Below are positions 1 through 7,519 of a DNA stretch of 64,000 bases, piece by piece. The notes beneath the pieces are model-generated. The model was not told the DNA's origin. It saw only the letters and a list, made by a program, of their open reading frames with translations, and made no database searches. The position numbers were made by a program, and so were the translations under genes. The number at the start of each line of letters is the position of its first letter. Positions within the stretch are counted from its first letter, which is position 1. The stretch covers positions 248,001-312,000 of the forward strand of contig JAPZSB010000005.1 in NCBI GenBank assembly GCA_027531565.1. Reading direction: 5' to 3'. The DNA comes from Beijerinckiaceae bacterium (GTDB lineage: Bacteria > Pseudomonadota > Alphaproteobacteria > Rhizobiales > Beijerinckiaceae).

Positions 1-551
1 AGATTGGCGAGTTCCCGGTTCTTGAGCCAGAATTCCCAGACATCGGCGTAGGTCACCGGCACCTGCGAGCGGCTCTTCACCTCGCGGATATAGGCGGCCA
101 GTTCGGCCGGCGAACGGTCGCGGCGCAGCAGCACCTCGTTGCCGACGATGATCGCCCGCACGACATCGGGGTAGCGCGCGGCCAGTGCGATGGCAGCCTC
201 GACCTGCACGCTGTTGCGCATGATGTCATCGCCGATCCAGATGCCGAGATAGACCTTCATGTTCAGCTTGCGCGCGATGCCCGGCACGTGCTGGCTGCCG
301 AAATCGGTCGCGTAGGTCCGTACGCAATCCGTCAGGGCCCGGACGCGCTTCATATCCTCCTCGACCTGCTCTGCCTCGATCCGGGTCGAGAGGTCGAACG
401 GGCTCTGATGCGAGCGGAACGGCGCGAAGGAGACGCAATAGATCGGCTCGCGCACGGTCGAGGACGAAACGACGACAGGGGCGCCCATCCACATCCAGAA
501 CCCGGCGATCAGGGCGGCAACGGCGACCAGGAGAGCAACGGCGATGCGCAT
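1..551 (-). CDS. GH17-type exo-beta-1,3-glucanase-like protein (5' part only)
   Basis: This gene is missing from the ORF track because it has no stop inside the window. Reading the minus strand from the ATG at 551 gives MRIAVALLVAVAALIAG, a single N-terminal membrane anchor or signal, followed by about 165 residues. The motif GNEVLLRRDRSP matches the region of the catalytic acid/base glutamate in glycoside hydrolase family 17, and VTYADVWEFW further on is also typical of bacterial GH17 proteins. Family members act on beta-1,3-glucans, and some are fused to a GT2 glycosyltransferase; the missing C-terminus would show which form this is. It is divergent from the aldolase operon. The family call is fairly firm, the substrate is inferred. 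Confidence 0.72.
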   Translation of the reverse strand, partial: MRIAVALLVAVAALIAGFWMWMGAPVVVSSSTVREPIYCVSFAPFRSHQSPFDLSTRIEAEQVEEDMKRVRALTDCVRTYATDFGSQHVPGIARKLNMKVYLGIWIGDDIMRNSVQVEAAIALAARYPDVVRAIIVGNEVLLRRDRSPAELAAYIREVKSRSQVPVTYADVWEFWLKNRELAN

Positions 552-716
552 GGAATCCCCAAGAGTTCGGAGGTGCTGGACGGCTGGGCAACCGCGCGGC
601 CGAAATGGCCGCAGCCGGGTGCTTGCTGATCCGATTAGGCAGGGATTGCGCGGCTGGCAACACTGCTCGTGACGGATGGCGGCCATGTGCCCCTGATTTT
701 TCTCATGCAGACTAAC

Positions 717-732
717 ATGTCAGTCTTGACAT
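717..732. promoter_or_regulatory. Perfect inverted repeat, probable GntR operator
   Basis: ATGTCA-GTCT-TGACAT is a perfect 6-4-6 palindrome 42 bases upstream of the aldolase start. Its right half contains TTGACA, a consensus -35 hexamer, although no convincing -10 follows at the usual spacing. The position and symmetry suit an operator for the GntR protein encoded two genes on. The link to that regulator is inference. Confidence 0.5.
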
Positions 733-773
733 CAGCATCAGGTCAGCGGAGTTTCGGTGCGAGTGAGGGATTC

Positions 774-1682
774 ATGACACCGAGATCGACTGCTGGCCGC
801 ATCGGCCTGAACTGCGCGCTTTCCACCCCGTTCCGGCCGGATGGCCAGGTCTGCCTGACGCGGCTGGTCGAGCATGCCCGATGGGTGCTCGCCAATGGCT
901 GCGACAGCTTCACCCTGTTCGGCACGACCGGCGAGGGCGCCTCGCTGGGTCATGCCGAGCGCAACCGAATGCTGGGCGCCGTCGGCGCGGCGGGGATCGA
1001 TCTGCGCAGCAAGGTGATCGTCGGCGTCTCGGCCGCCACGCTGGATGATGCGGTCGAACAGGCCCGCACCGGCTATGCCATGGGCTGCCGCGCGTTGCTT
1101 CTGGCGCCGCCCTTCTATTTCGGCAATGCCAGTGACGAGGGGCTGTTCAGCTTCTTTGCTGCAATGTTCGACCAGCTTGGTGGCCAGTTGCGGGACGTGA
1201 TCCTCTATCACATCCCGGGCATGACCCGGAACGGCATCTCGGTCGAGCTGACCCAGCGCCTCGCCAAGGCCTATCCCGGGGTGATCATCGGCGTGAAGGA
1301 TTCCAATGGCGACTGGAATGCCACAGAGCGCCGCCTCACCGAACTGCCGGGCCTGCAGATCCTCGTGGGTGATGAGCGCCAGCTCGCGCGCGCCGTGCGC
1401 TCCGGCGGCGCCGGCAGCATCTGCGGTCTCGCGAATATCGCGCCGGACCTGCTCCGCCCGCTCGCCAATGAGGGCAAGGATGATCCGCGCATCAATGCGA
1501 TGGTCGATGCCATCCTCAAGCATTCCTTCATGTCCGCCATCAAGGCGATGATTGCCGAGCGCAACGGCGATCCCGGCTGGCGGGTGATGCGGGCGCCGCT
1601 CGACCCGATGACGGAAGCGGCCGCACGCGAACTGGCGGCCACCCTCGCGGCCCTGCGCGCCGGCGCCAGCGCGGCGGCATGA
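774..1682 (+). CDS. DapA/NAL-family class I aldolase, probably 2-keto-3-deoxy sugar acid aldolase
   Basis: A protein of 302 residues with the (beta/alpha)8 class I aldolase signature: FGTTGEGASLG for carboxylate binding, the YHIPG tyrosine motif, and GVKDSNGD carrying the Schiff-base lysine. True dihydrodipicolinate synthases have an arginine in YNVPxRT; here the motif is YHIPGMT with methionine, so lysine synthesis is unlikely. With a FucU mutarotase, a sugar dehydrogenase and a lactonase in the operon, a role as 2-keto-3-deoxyfuconate-type aldolase giving pyruvate and lactaldehyde is the best inference. The start was moved from the track's 669 to the ATG at 774, which has GAGGGA upstream and matches family length; it also leaves the palindrome at 717-732 non-coding. 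Confidence 0.75.
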   Translation: MTPRSTAGRIGLNCALSTPFRPDGQVCLTRLVEHARWVLANGCDSFTLFGTTGEGASLGHAERNRMLGAVGAAGIDLRSKVIVGVSAATLDDAVEQARTGYAMGCRALLLAPPFYFGNASDEGLFSFFAAMFDQLGGQLRDVILYHIPGMTRNGISVELTQRLAKAYPGVIIGVKDSNGDWNATERRLTELPGLQILVGDERQLARAVRSGGAGSICGLANIAPDLLRPLANEGKDDPRINAMVDAILKHSFMSAIKAMIAERNGDPGWRVMRAPLDPMTEAAARELAATLAALRAGASAAA

Positions 1683-1683
1683 C

Positions 1684-2340
1684 ATGAATACAGCCCCGGT
1701 CAAGCTTCGCGAACGGGCCTACGAAAGCTTCACGGAGCGGCTCCTCTCGCGCGAGATCCGGCCGGGGCAATTCATTTCCCAGCGGGAACTGGTCGAACTG
1801 ACCGGCCTGCCGCTGGGTGCGATCCGCGAGCTGATCCCCCGGCTCGAGGCCGAAGGGTTGATCACCACCGTGCCCCAGCGGGGAATGCAGGTTGCACATG
1901 TGGACCTCAGCCTGATCCGGAATGCCTACCAGTTCCGGCTCTTCCTCGAGACACAGGCCACCGCGCTCTTCGCCCATGCCCGGTCGGATGCGGCGGTCGA
2001 GGCGCTGCGGGCCAGCCATGAGCGGATCATCTCCCGCGCCGAAGCTGGCGAGCGCGAGACCCTGATCGCCGATGCCGAGGCGACGGACCGTTCCCTCCAT
2101 GAAGCGGTGATCGACCATCTCGATAACGAGATCATCTCCAACGCCTTCCGCGTGAACTGGATCAAGATCCGCCTGATCCGCCAGAACGAGACCCGGCTTT
2201 ACGCCGATCTCGTCATCCCGGTGATGCGGGATCATCTCAAGGTCATCGAGGCCATCGAGCGCAAGGATGCCGAGGACGCTGTGGCCGCGATGGCCTTCCA
2301 TATCAACCAGGCCCGGAGCCGGGCCATCAATATCGAATGA
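1684..2340 (+). CDS. GntR-family regulator, FadR/FCD subgroup
   Basis: A 218-residue protein with an N-terminal winged helix (QFISQRELVELTGLPLGAIRELIPRLEAEGL) and an all-helical FCD ligand domain. The FCD metal ligands can be placed: Asp/His in DRSLHEAVIDH, His in MRDHLKVIEAI and His in AFHINQAR. FCD regulators commonly sense sugar acids or other carboxylates and usually repress neighbouring catabolic operons. It starts one base after the aldolase stop, so it lies inside the operon it probably controls through the palindrome at 717-732. The effector may be a pathway intermediate such as fuconate or its keto-deoxy product; this is inference. Confidence 0.85.
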   Translation: MNTAPVKLRERAYESFTERLLSREIRPGQFISQRELVELTGLPLGAIRELIPRLEAEGLITTVPQRGMQVAHVDLSLIRNAYQFRLFLETQATALFAHARSDAAVEALRASHERIISRAEAGERETLIADAEATDRSLHEAVIDHLDNEIISNAFRVNWIKIRLIRQNETRLYADLVIPVMRDHLKVIEAIERKDAEDAVAAMAFHINQARSRAINIE

Positions 2341-2381
2341 CAGATCAGAGGCCGTGAACGGCCCATTTCGGAGGAAAGACC

Positions 2382-3374
2382 ATGACGAGGATCGATCGAC
2401 GCGGGTTCCTGGCCGGCACGACCCTGGCCGGCGCCACTCTGGCCATGCCAGCCGTCCTGCGCGCGCAGGCCACCACCATCCGCTGGGGCGAATTGCTGGC
2501 CGCCACCCATCCGCAGGTGCAGATGGTCCAGCGCATTGCCGCCGATGTGAAGCAGAAGACGAACGGGCGCATCGACATCCAGGTCTTTCCGGGCGGCCAG
2601 CTCGGCTCCGGCAAGGACATGATGGAATCGGTCTCCGCCGGTGCGCTGCAATTCACCACCGATGGCGCGGGCGCGCTCGGCGCCTTCCTCCCGGCCCTGA
2701 CGCTGGTCGAGGCGCCGTATCTCTGGCGCGACGCCGCCCATCTTGCGAAGGTGAAGGATACGCCGATCTTCGCGAAGATGAACGAGGAGCTTTCTGCCAA
2801 GCGCGGCATGCGGATGCTCAACGTGACCTATTATGGCAAGCGCCATCTCACCACCGGCAACAAGGCCGTCCGCACCCCGGCCGACTTGGTCGGCTTCAAG
2901 CTGCGGGTGCCTCCGGTCGATGTCTTCCAGGCCATGGCCGATGCCTGGGGCGCCAAGGCAACGCCGATCGCCTTCCCGGAACTCTATCTCGCGCTCAGCC
3001 AGGGCGCGGTGGACGGGCAGGAGAACCCGCTGCCGACCATCCAGTCGGGCAAGTTCTTCGAGGTCCAGAAATTCCTCGTCCTCACCGAGCATATCATCAC
3101 GCCGCGCATGATCATCGTGAATGACGGTTTCTGGAAGAGCCTGCCGGCCGCCGATCGCGGCCTGCTGCAGGCCGCCTTCGATGCCGGCGCGGCCTGGCAG
3201 GACAAGGAACTGCTCGGCCAGGAGGCCAATCTCGTCGCCACGCTCAAGGGCGCCGGCATGACCGTGATCGAGCCGGATCTCGAGGCCTTCCGCAAGCCGG
3301 TCCTTGCCACGGTTCCTGCCAAGTTCGAGGCGCGCTGGGGCAAGGGTTCCTTCGATACGCTGAAGGCGCTCTGA
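2382..3374 (+). CDS. dctP: TRAP transporter solute-binding protein (DctP family)
   Basis: A 330-residue periplasmic binding protein. DRRGFLAG followed by a hydrophobic stretch and an AQA site is a twin-arginine-type signal. DctP family hallmarks include GGQLGSGKDM near residue 70, GFKLRVP with the usual ligand-binding arginine, and SQGAVDGQENP. A strong ribosome site (GGAGG) lies before the ATG. The arginine usually pairs with a ligand carboxylate, so the cargo may be a sugar acid, although some TRAP systems carry neutral ligands. It lies in the operon with dctQ, dctM and the deoxysugar enzymes, so a deoxysugar or its acid is the likely substrate. Confidence 0.9.
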   Translation: MTRIDRRGFLAGTTLAGATLAMPAVLRAQATTIRWGELLAATHPQVQMVQRIAADVKQKTNGRIDIQVFPGGQLGSGKDMMESVSAGALQFTTDGAGALGAFLPALTLVEAPYLWRDAAHLAKVKDTPIFAKMNEELSAKRGMRMLNVTYYGKRHLTTGNKAVRTPADLVGFKLRVPPVDVFQAMADAWGAKATPIAFPELYLALSQGAVDGQENPLPTIQSGKFFEVQKFLVLTEHIITPRMIIVNDGFWKSLPAADRGLLQAAFDAGAAWQDKELLGQEANLVATLKGAGMTVIEPDLEAFRKPVLATVPAKFEARWGKGSFDTLKAL

Positions 3375-3379
3375 GGTGA

Positions 3380-3409
3380 GGCGGGCCGGTTTCCGCCCGG
3401 CGGCCGGCC
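3380..3409 (+). other. GC-rich stem-loop between dctP and dctQM
   Basis: The 57-base gap holds overlapping complementary arms: GGCGG with CCGCC, and GGCCGG with CCGGCC. There is no T tract. Hairpins after a binding-protein gene often stabilise its mRNA or reduce downstream transcription, so that the binding protein exceeds its permease. That role is inferred. Confidence 0.35.
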
Positions 3410-3431
3410 TGATCCCGGTTCTGGACAGACC

Positions 3432-3926
3432 ATGACGATCCTGTCGCATTTGACTGACCGTGCCTTGCGCGGGATGGCGATGCTGCTGATGGCAGCCCTG
3501 CTGCTCTCGGTCGTGGCCGGGGTGGTGGCGCGCGCCATCGGCCAGCCGCTCGCCTGGACGGACGAGGCGGCGCAGAACCTGCTGGTCTGGACCGGCTTTG
3601 TCGGCCTGATGATAGCGGCCCGGCGGCGCAGCCATATCCGCATCACCATACTGGTCGACCTGCTGCCAGACGCGCTGGCGCGGCTCGCGGAGATCGCCAT
3701 CCGGCTGGCCGTTATCGTCTTCGCCATCCAGCTGATCCGCTACGGCACGCCGCTGATCGGCCGGAACTGGGATATCGAATGGGTTAGCCTGCCCCTCCCG
3801 GCCGGGTTGCTCTACCTGCCGATCCCCTTCACCGCCGCATTGCTTGTCGTGCAGGCGCTGGCAGAAGCGGTGCAGATCGCGCGGCATGGCCCGCAGGCGG
3901 GCACTGGGGGAGGCATGACGCTGTGA
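3432..3926 (+). CDS. dctQ: TRAP transporter small membrane subunit (DctQ)
   Basis: A 164-residue protein with four predicted membrane helices (about residues 15-37, 50-65, 90-112 and 125-148). WTDEAAQNLLVWTGFVG and RRRSHIRI match the conserved DctQ region, where W-x-E and a basic loop recur. It forms the membrane complex with DctM and receives cargo from DctP. Its stop overlaps the GTG start of dctM, showing translational coupling. Confidence 0.88.
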   Translation: MTILSHLTDRALRGMAMLLMAALLLSVVAGVVARAIGQPLAWTDEAAQNLLVWTGFVGLMIAARRRSHIRITILVDLLPDALARLAEIAIRLAVIVFAIQLIRYGTPLIGRNWDIEWVSLPLPAGLLYLPIPFTAALLVVQALAEAVQIARHGPQAGTGGGMTL

Positions 3927-5209
3927 CCGCGACGATGGGCTATATCCTGCTCGGCTGGTTCGGCGCCTTGCTGGCGGGCATTCCGCTCTTCGCGTCGATG
4001 GGGCTGGCCGCCTTCGCGTTCGTGGCTTTGGCCGGCATTCCCGCCGGCATCGTGCCGCAGAAGATCGCCCAGGCTGCCAATTCCTTTCCGCTTCTGGCCG
4101 CGCCGCTTTTCATCCTGATGGGCAACATCATGAATTCGGCCGGCGTGACCGACCGGATCTTCGCCTTTGCGACCGCTTGCGTCGGCTGGCTTCGCGGCGG
4201 GCTCTGCCATGCCAATATCCTGGCCAGCGTGATCTTCGCCGGCATGTCCGGCTCGGCCGTCGCCGATGCCGGCGGTGTCGGCACGCTGGAGATCAAGGCG
4301 ATGCGCGACGAGGGCTACGATCCCGAGACCGCCGCGGCCATCACGGCCGCCTCGGCGACGATCGGCCCGATCATCCCGCCCTCGCTGCCTCTGGTTGTCT
4401 ATGGCGTCTCGGCGGATGTCTCGATTGGCGGCCTTTTCCTCGCGGGCGTCATTCCGGGCCTTCTCATGGCCGGTGCGCTGATGCTGATGGTGTCGGAGGT
4501 CGCGCGCAGGCGGAACATGCCGCGCCATCCGTTCCCGGGTCTCCGCGAGGTCTGGGTTGCCTACAGGCGTGCCCACTGGGCGCTGATGACGCCCGTCATC
4601 CTGTTCGGCGGCATGATCGCGGGCTGGTTCACCCCCACCGAGGCGGCCGGCGTGGCCACGGTCTATGCGCTGGTCCTCGGCTTGTTCGTCTACCGCGATT
4701 TCAGCCTGCGTGACCTGCCGGACCTCATCGTCGACACGGTCGAGACTACCGGAGTCGTTCTCGCACTGGTCATGACCGCCGCCGCATTGGCCTGGTGCCT
4801 TTCCATCTCGCGCATTCCCCAGACCGTCGGCCCGATGATCGTCGACTGGATCGGCAATCCGCTGATCTTCCTTCTGGCCGTGAATGGCCTGCTGCTGGTG
4901 GTCGGCTGCTTCATGGAAGCCCTGGCCGCCATGCTGATCCTGATCCCGATCCTGACCCCCGCCGCTGCACAGTTCGGGATCGACCCGATCCAGTTCGGGC
5001 TGATCTTCGTGCTCAACCTGATGATCGGCACGATCACCCCGCCCGTCGGCGTGGTCCTGTTCGTCACCGCGAAAATCGCCAATATCTCCTTCGAGGCCAT
5101 GTCCCGTGCCATCCTGCCCTGGCTGCTGCCACTGATCGCCGTGTTGCTGGCGATTACGCTCTGGCCGCCGCTGACCACTTTTCTGCCCAGGCTCGTGATG
5201 GGACGCTGA
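3923..5209 (+). CDS. dctM: TRAP transporter large permease (DctM)
   Basis: A 428-residue polytopic protein of the ion-transporter superfamily and the usual DctM length. Conserved blocks include FPLLAAPLFILMGNIMN, ANILASVIFAGMSGSAVADAGG, a GPIIPPSLPLVVYG hairpin loop, and TPPVGVVLFV near the C-terminus. It is the sodium- or proton-coupled channel of the TRAP importer. Translation probably begins at the GTG at 3923, inside GTGA shared with the dctQ stop; an ATG at 3935 is an alternative. The stop overlaps the start of the next gene. Confidence 0.92.
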   Translation: MTATMGYILLGWFGALLAGIPLFASMGLAAFAFVALAGIPAGIVPQKIAQAANSFPLLAAPLFILMGNIMNSAGVTDRIFAFATACVGWLRGGLCHANILASVIFAGMSGSAVADAGGVGTLEIKAMRDEGYDPETAAAITAASATIGPIIPPSLPLVVYGVSADVSIGGLFLAGVIPGLLMAGALMLMVSEVARRRNMPRHPFPGLREVWVAYRRAHWALMTPVILFGGMIAGWFTPTEAAGVATVYALVLGLFVYRDFSLRDLPDLIVDTVETTGVVLALVMTAAALAWCLSISRIPQTVGPMIVDWIGNPLIFLLAVNGLLLVVGCFMEALAAMLILIPILTPAAAQFGIDPIQFGLIFVLNLMIGTITPPVGVVLFVTAKIANISFEAMSRAILPWLLPLIAVLLAITLWPPLTTFLPRLVMGR

Positions 5210-6225
5210 TGACCGGAATTGCCACCCGCACCCTCGGACGGACAGGCCTTTCCGTCAGCGCGATCGGCTTCGGCGCCGCGCCTCTCGGCGATCTCTACCG
5301 GCTGATCGACGATGAAGAGGCGATTGCTTCCGTTACGGCGGCGATCGATGCCGGCGTGACGCTGATCGATACCTCCCCGCTTTATGGCCATGGCCTCGCC
5401 GAGCATCGCGTCGGCACCGCGATCCGCCGCGCTGGCCGCGACCGCGTCGTGCTGTCGACCAAGGTCGGCCGCTGGATGAGCCCGGCCCGGGGCGCGTGGG
5501 ACCGCGAGGGCTATGCCGGCGGCCTGCCTTTCGCCGCCACGCTTGATTATTCCTATGACGGGACGATGCGCTCGCTCGAGCAATCGCTCCTGCGCCTCGG
5601 GACTGACCGGATCGACATCGCGCTCATCCATGATGTTGACCGTCGCAACCATGGCGATGCAGTCGACCAGCGTTTCGCGGAGGCTCTGGCCGGCGCGTGG
5701 CGCGCGCTGTTCCGCCTGCGCGAGCAGGGAGTGATCCGCGCCATCGGAATTGGCGTCAACGAGGTCGAGATCTGCCTCCGCTTCGCCGATCATTGCGATC
5801 TCGACTGCCTGCTGCTCGCCGGGCGCTACTCCCTGCTCGAGCAGGGCGCACTCGATGCCCTGTTCCCGTTGGCGGAGGCGCGCGGCATCGGCATCCTGCT
5901 CGGCGGGGTGTTCAATTCCGGCATTCTCGCCACCGGTGCCGTTCCCGGCGCGAAATACGACTATGCCGATGCCACCGAGCCGGTTCTCGACCGGGTTCGC
6001 CGGATCGAGGCGCTCTGCGCCCGGCATGGCGTGGCCTTGCCGGCGGCGGCGATGCATTTCGCCCGTGCACATCCGGCGGTTTCGAGCGTGGTGCTCGGGG
6101 CTGTCACGCCGGCGGAGATCCGCCGCAATCTTGACGGCTGGTCGACGGTTGTTCCGACCGCCTTCTGGCAGGACCTGCGCGAGGCCGGGCTGATCGACCC
6201 GCGCGCGCCGAGGGGGGAGGGATAA
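5209..6225 (+). CDS. Aldo/keto reductase, D-threo-aldose 1-dehydrogenase (L-fucose dehydrogenase) type
   Basis: A 338-residue AKR. The track ORF from 4795 is extended upstream; the ATG at 5209 overlaps the dctM stop and gives the standard N-terminus RTLGRTGLSVSAIGFGAAPLG. Catalytic residues can be placed: Asp and Tyr in DTSPLYGHG, Lys in LSTKVGR, and His in ALIHDVD. GFGAAPLGDLYR and SPLYGHGLAE are typical of the D-threo-aldose/L-fucose dehydrogenase group, which oxidises C1 of the pyranose to a lactone with NAD(P)+. The downstream lactonase and mutarotase fit this step. The exact sugar (L-fucose, L-galactose, D-arabinose) cannot be read from the sequence. Confidence 0.82.
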   Translation: MTGIATRTLGRTGLSVSAIGFGAAPLGDLYRLIDDEEAIASVTAAIDAGVTLIDTSPLYGHGLAEHRVGTAIRRAGRDRVVLSTKVGRWMSPARGAWDREGYAGGLPFAATLDYSYDGTMRSLEQSLLRLGTDRIDIALIHDVDRRNHGDAVDQRFAEALAGAWRALFRLREQGVIRAIGIGVNEVEICLRFADHCDLDCLLLAGRYSLLEQGALDALFPLAEARGIGILLGGVFNSGILATGAVPGAKYDYADATEPVLDRVRRIEALCARHGVALPAAAMHFARAHPAVSSVVLGAVTPAEIRRNLDGWSTVVPTAFWQDLREAGLIDPRAPRGEG

Positions 6226-7070
6226 TGCGGATCGACGCCCACCAGCACTACTGGAGCCTCGCTCGCGGCGATTATGGCTGGCTGACGCCTGAACTTGCGG
6301 CGATCCACCGGGATTTCGGCCCGACGGATCTCGCGCCGCACCTCGCGGCAGGCCGCATCGACCGGACCCTTCTTGTGCAGGCCGCGCCGACCGAAGCCGA
6401 GACGCGTTACCTGCTCGATCTCGCAGCCCGGCATGAGACCATCGCCGGCGTGGTCGGCTGGGTGGATTTCGACGCACCGGATGCGCCGCGGCGTGTGGCT
6501 GCGCTGGCGACTGATCCGCTGCTGGTCGGTCTGCGGCCGATGATCCACGATATTGCCGATCCGGACTGGATGCTTGGTCCATCCATTCTGCCGGTCCTGC
6601 GGGCCATGATGGATGAGGGGCTGGTTTTCGACGCGCTGGTCCGCCCGCCCCATCTTTCGCGCCTGATCGTCCTCGCGGACCGCATGCCCGACCTCGCGAT
6701 CGTGGTCGACCATGCCGCCAAGCCCCTGATACGTCAGCGCATTCAGGAACCTTGGTCGAGCGATCTCGCCGCCCTCGCGCGACGCCCGAATGTGGTGGTG
6801 AAGCTCTCGGGAATGCTCACCGAAGCGGCGCCGGGGGACGGCATGTACCACCTCTATCCCTTTATCCGCACGGTTCTGGAAGCCTTCGGGCCGGAGCGGA
6901 TCCTGTTCGGCTCGGATTGGCCGGTCCTCAACCTAGCCGGAACCTATGCGGACTGGCTCGACATTGTCGAACGGACGATGGCCGGGCTGTCCGGAGAGGC
7001 TCAGTCCGCCATCATGGGCGGCAATGCCGCCCGGATCTATCTTTCAAAAAGGGGACGGCGCCAATGTTGA
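6225..7070 (+). CDS. Amidohydrolase-superfamily sugar lactonase (L-fuconolactonase-like)
   Basis: A 281-residue protein of the COG3618 lactonase group. It begins MRIDAHQHYWSLARGDYGWL, the N-terminal HxH metal motif of amidohydrolases. It also has VVDHAAKP, VVVKLSGMLTE and ILFGSDWPVLNLAG, with the C-terminal catalytic aspartate in GSDWP. Relatives hydrolyse L-fucono- or L-rhamnono-lactone to the free acid. The start overlaps the dehydrogenase stop by one base and the 3' end overlaps fucU, so the three are translated as a unit. Confidence 0.83.
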   Translation: MRIDAHQHYWSLARGDYGWLTPELAAIHRDFGPTDLAPHLAAGRIDRTLLVQAAPTEAETRYLLDLAARHETIAGVVGWVDFDAPDAPRRVAALATDPLLVGLRPMIHDIADPDWMLGPSILPVLRAMMDEGLVFDALVRPPHLSRLIVLADRMPDLAIVVDHAAKPLIRQRIQEPWSSDLAALARRPNVVVKLSGMLTEAAPGDGMYHLYPFIRTVLEAFGPERILFGSDWPVLNLAGTYADWLDIVERTMAGLSGEAQSAIMGGNAARIYLSKRGRRQC

Positions 7071-7510
7071 AGGGGATTGATCCACGGCTCCCGCCGGACC
7101 TGCTCCACATCCTCGCCCGGATGGGCCATGGCGACGATCTCGCCATCGTCGATGGCAATCATCCGGCCGAGACGGTCGCTGCCGCCACGGTGACGGGCGA
7201 ATTGGTCCGCCTGCCCGGGCTCACGGTCGATGCCGTGCTGGAGGCCGTCCTGACGCTCTTTCCGCTGGATGATTTCACCGATGATCCCATTCGCTTCATG
7301 CAGGTTGTCGGCAAGCCGGAAGAGCGCCCGGACGCTGTGCAGGCGATGGAAGGGGTGGCGCGTCGCGCCGGCTATGCGGGGCGGTTTCATGCCCTGGAGC
7401 GCTTTGCCTTCTACGCTGCTGCGAAAGGCGCTTTTGCCGTGGTCCAATGCGGCGAGCGTCGCCTCTACGGCAATGTCCTCATCCGGATGGGCGCCCTCGC
7501 GCCCGGCTGA
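7064..7510 (+). CDS. fucU: RbsD/FucU-family L-fucose mutarotase
   Basis: A 148-residue protein starting MLKGIDPRLPPDLLHILARMGHGDD; the His in MGHGD is the conserved catalytic residue of FucU. RFAFYAAAKGAFAVVQCGER and LYGNVLIRMGAL match the conserved FucU C-terminus. It interconverts the alpha and beta anomers of fucose and related sugars, supplying the right anomer to the dehydrogenase. The ATG at 7064, inside the lactonase gene and preceded by GGGGA, is preferred over the long upstream extension in the track. It is the last gene of the operon and converges on the Tup regulator with a 9-base gap and no clear terminator. Confidence 0.87.
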   Translation: MLKGIDPRLPPDLLHILARMGHGDDLAIVDGNHPAETVAAATVTGELVRLPGLTVDAVLEAVLTLFPLDDFTDDPIRFMQVVGKPEERPDAVQAMEGVARRAGYAGRFHALERFAFYAAAKGAFAVVQCGERRLYGNVLIRMGALAPG

Positions 7511-7519
7511 TCGCGTAGC

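Noticed and set aside
774-1682. dapA for lysine synthesis
   Set aside because: The key arginine of the YNVPxRT motif is replaced, and the gene lies in a sugar operon.
2232-3887. 551-residue minus-strand ORF across dctP and dctQ
   Set aside because: Low-complexity, Arg/Asp/Gly-rich antisense shadow typical of GC-rich genes; the + strand holds clear TRAP genes.
4690-6582. 630-residue minus-strand ORF opposite dctM and the dehydrogenase
   Set aside because: Antisense shadow; no recognisable domain, while the + strand frames carry full family motifs.
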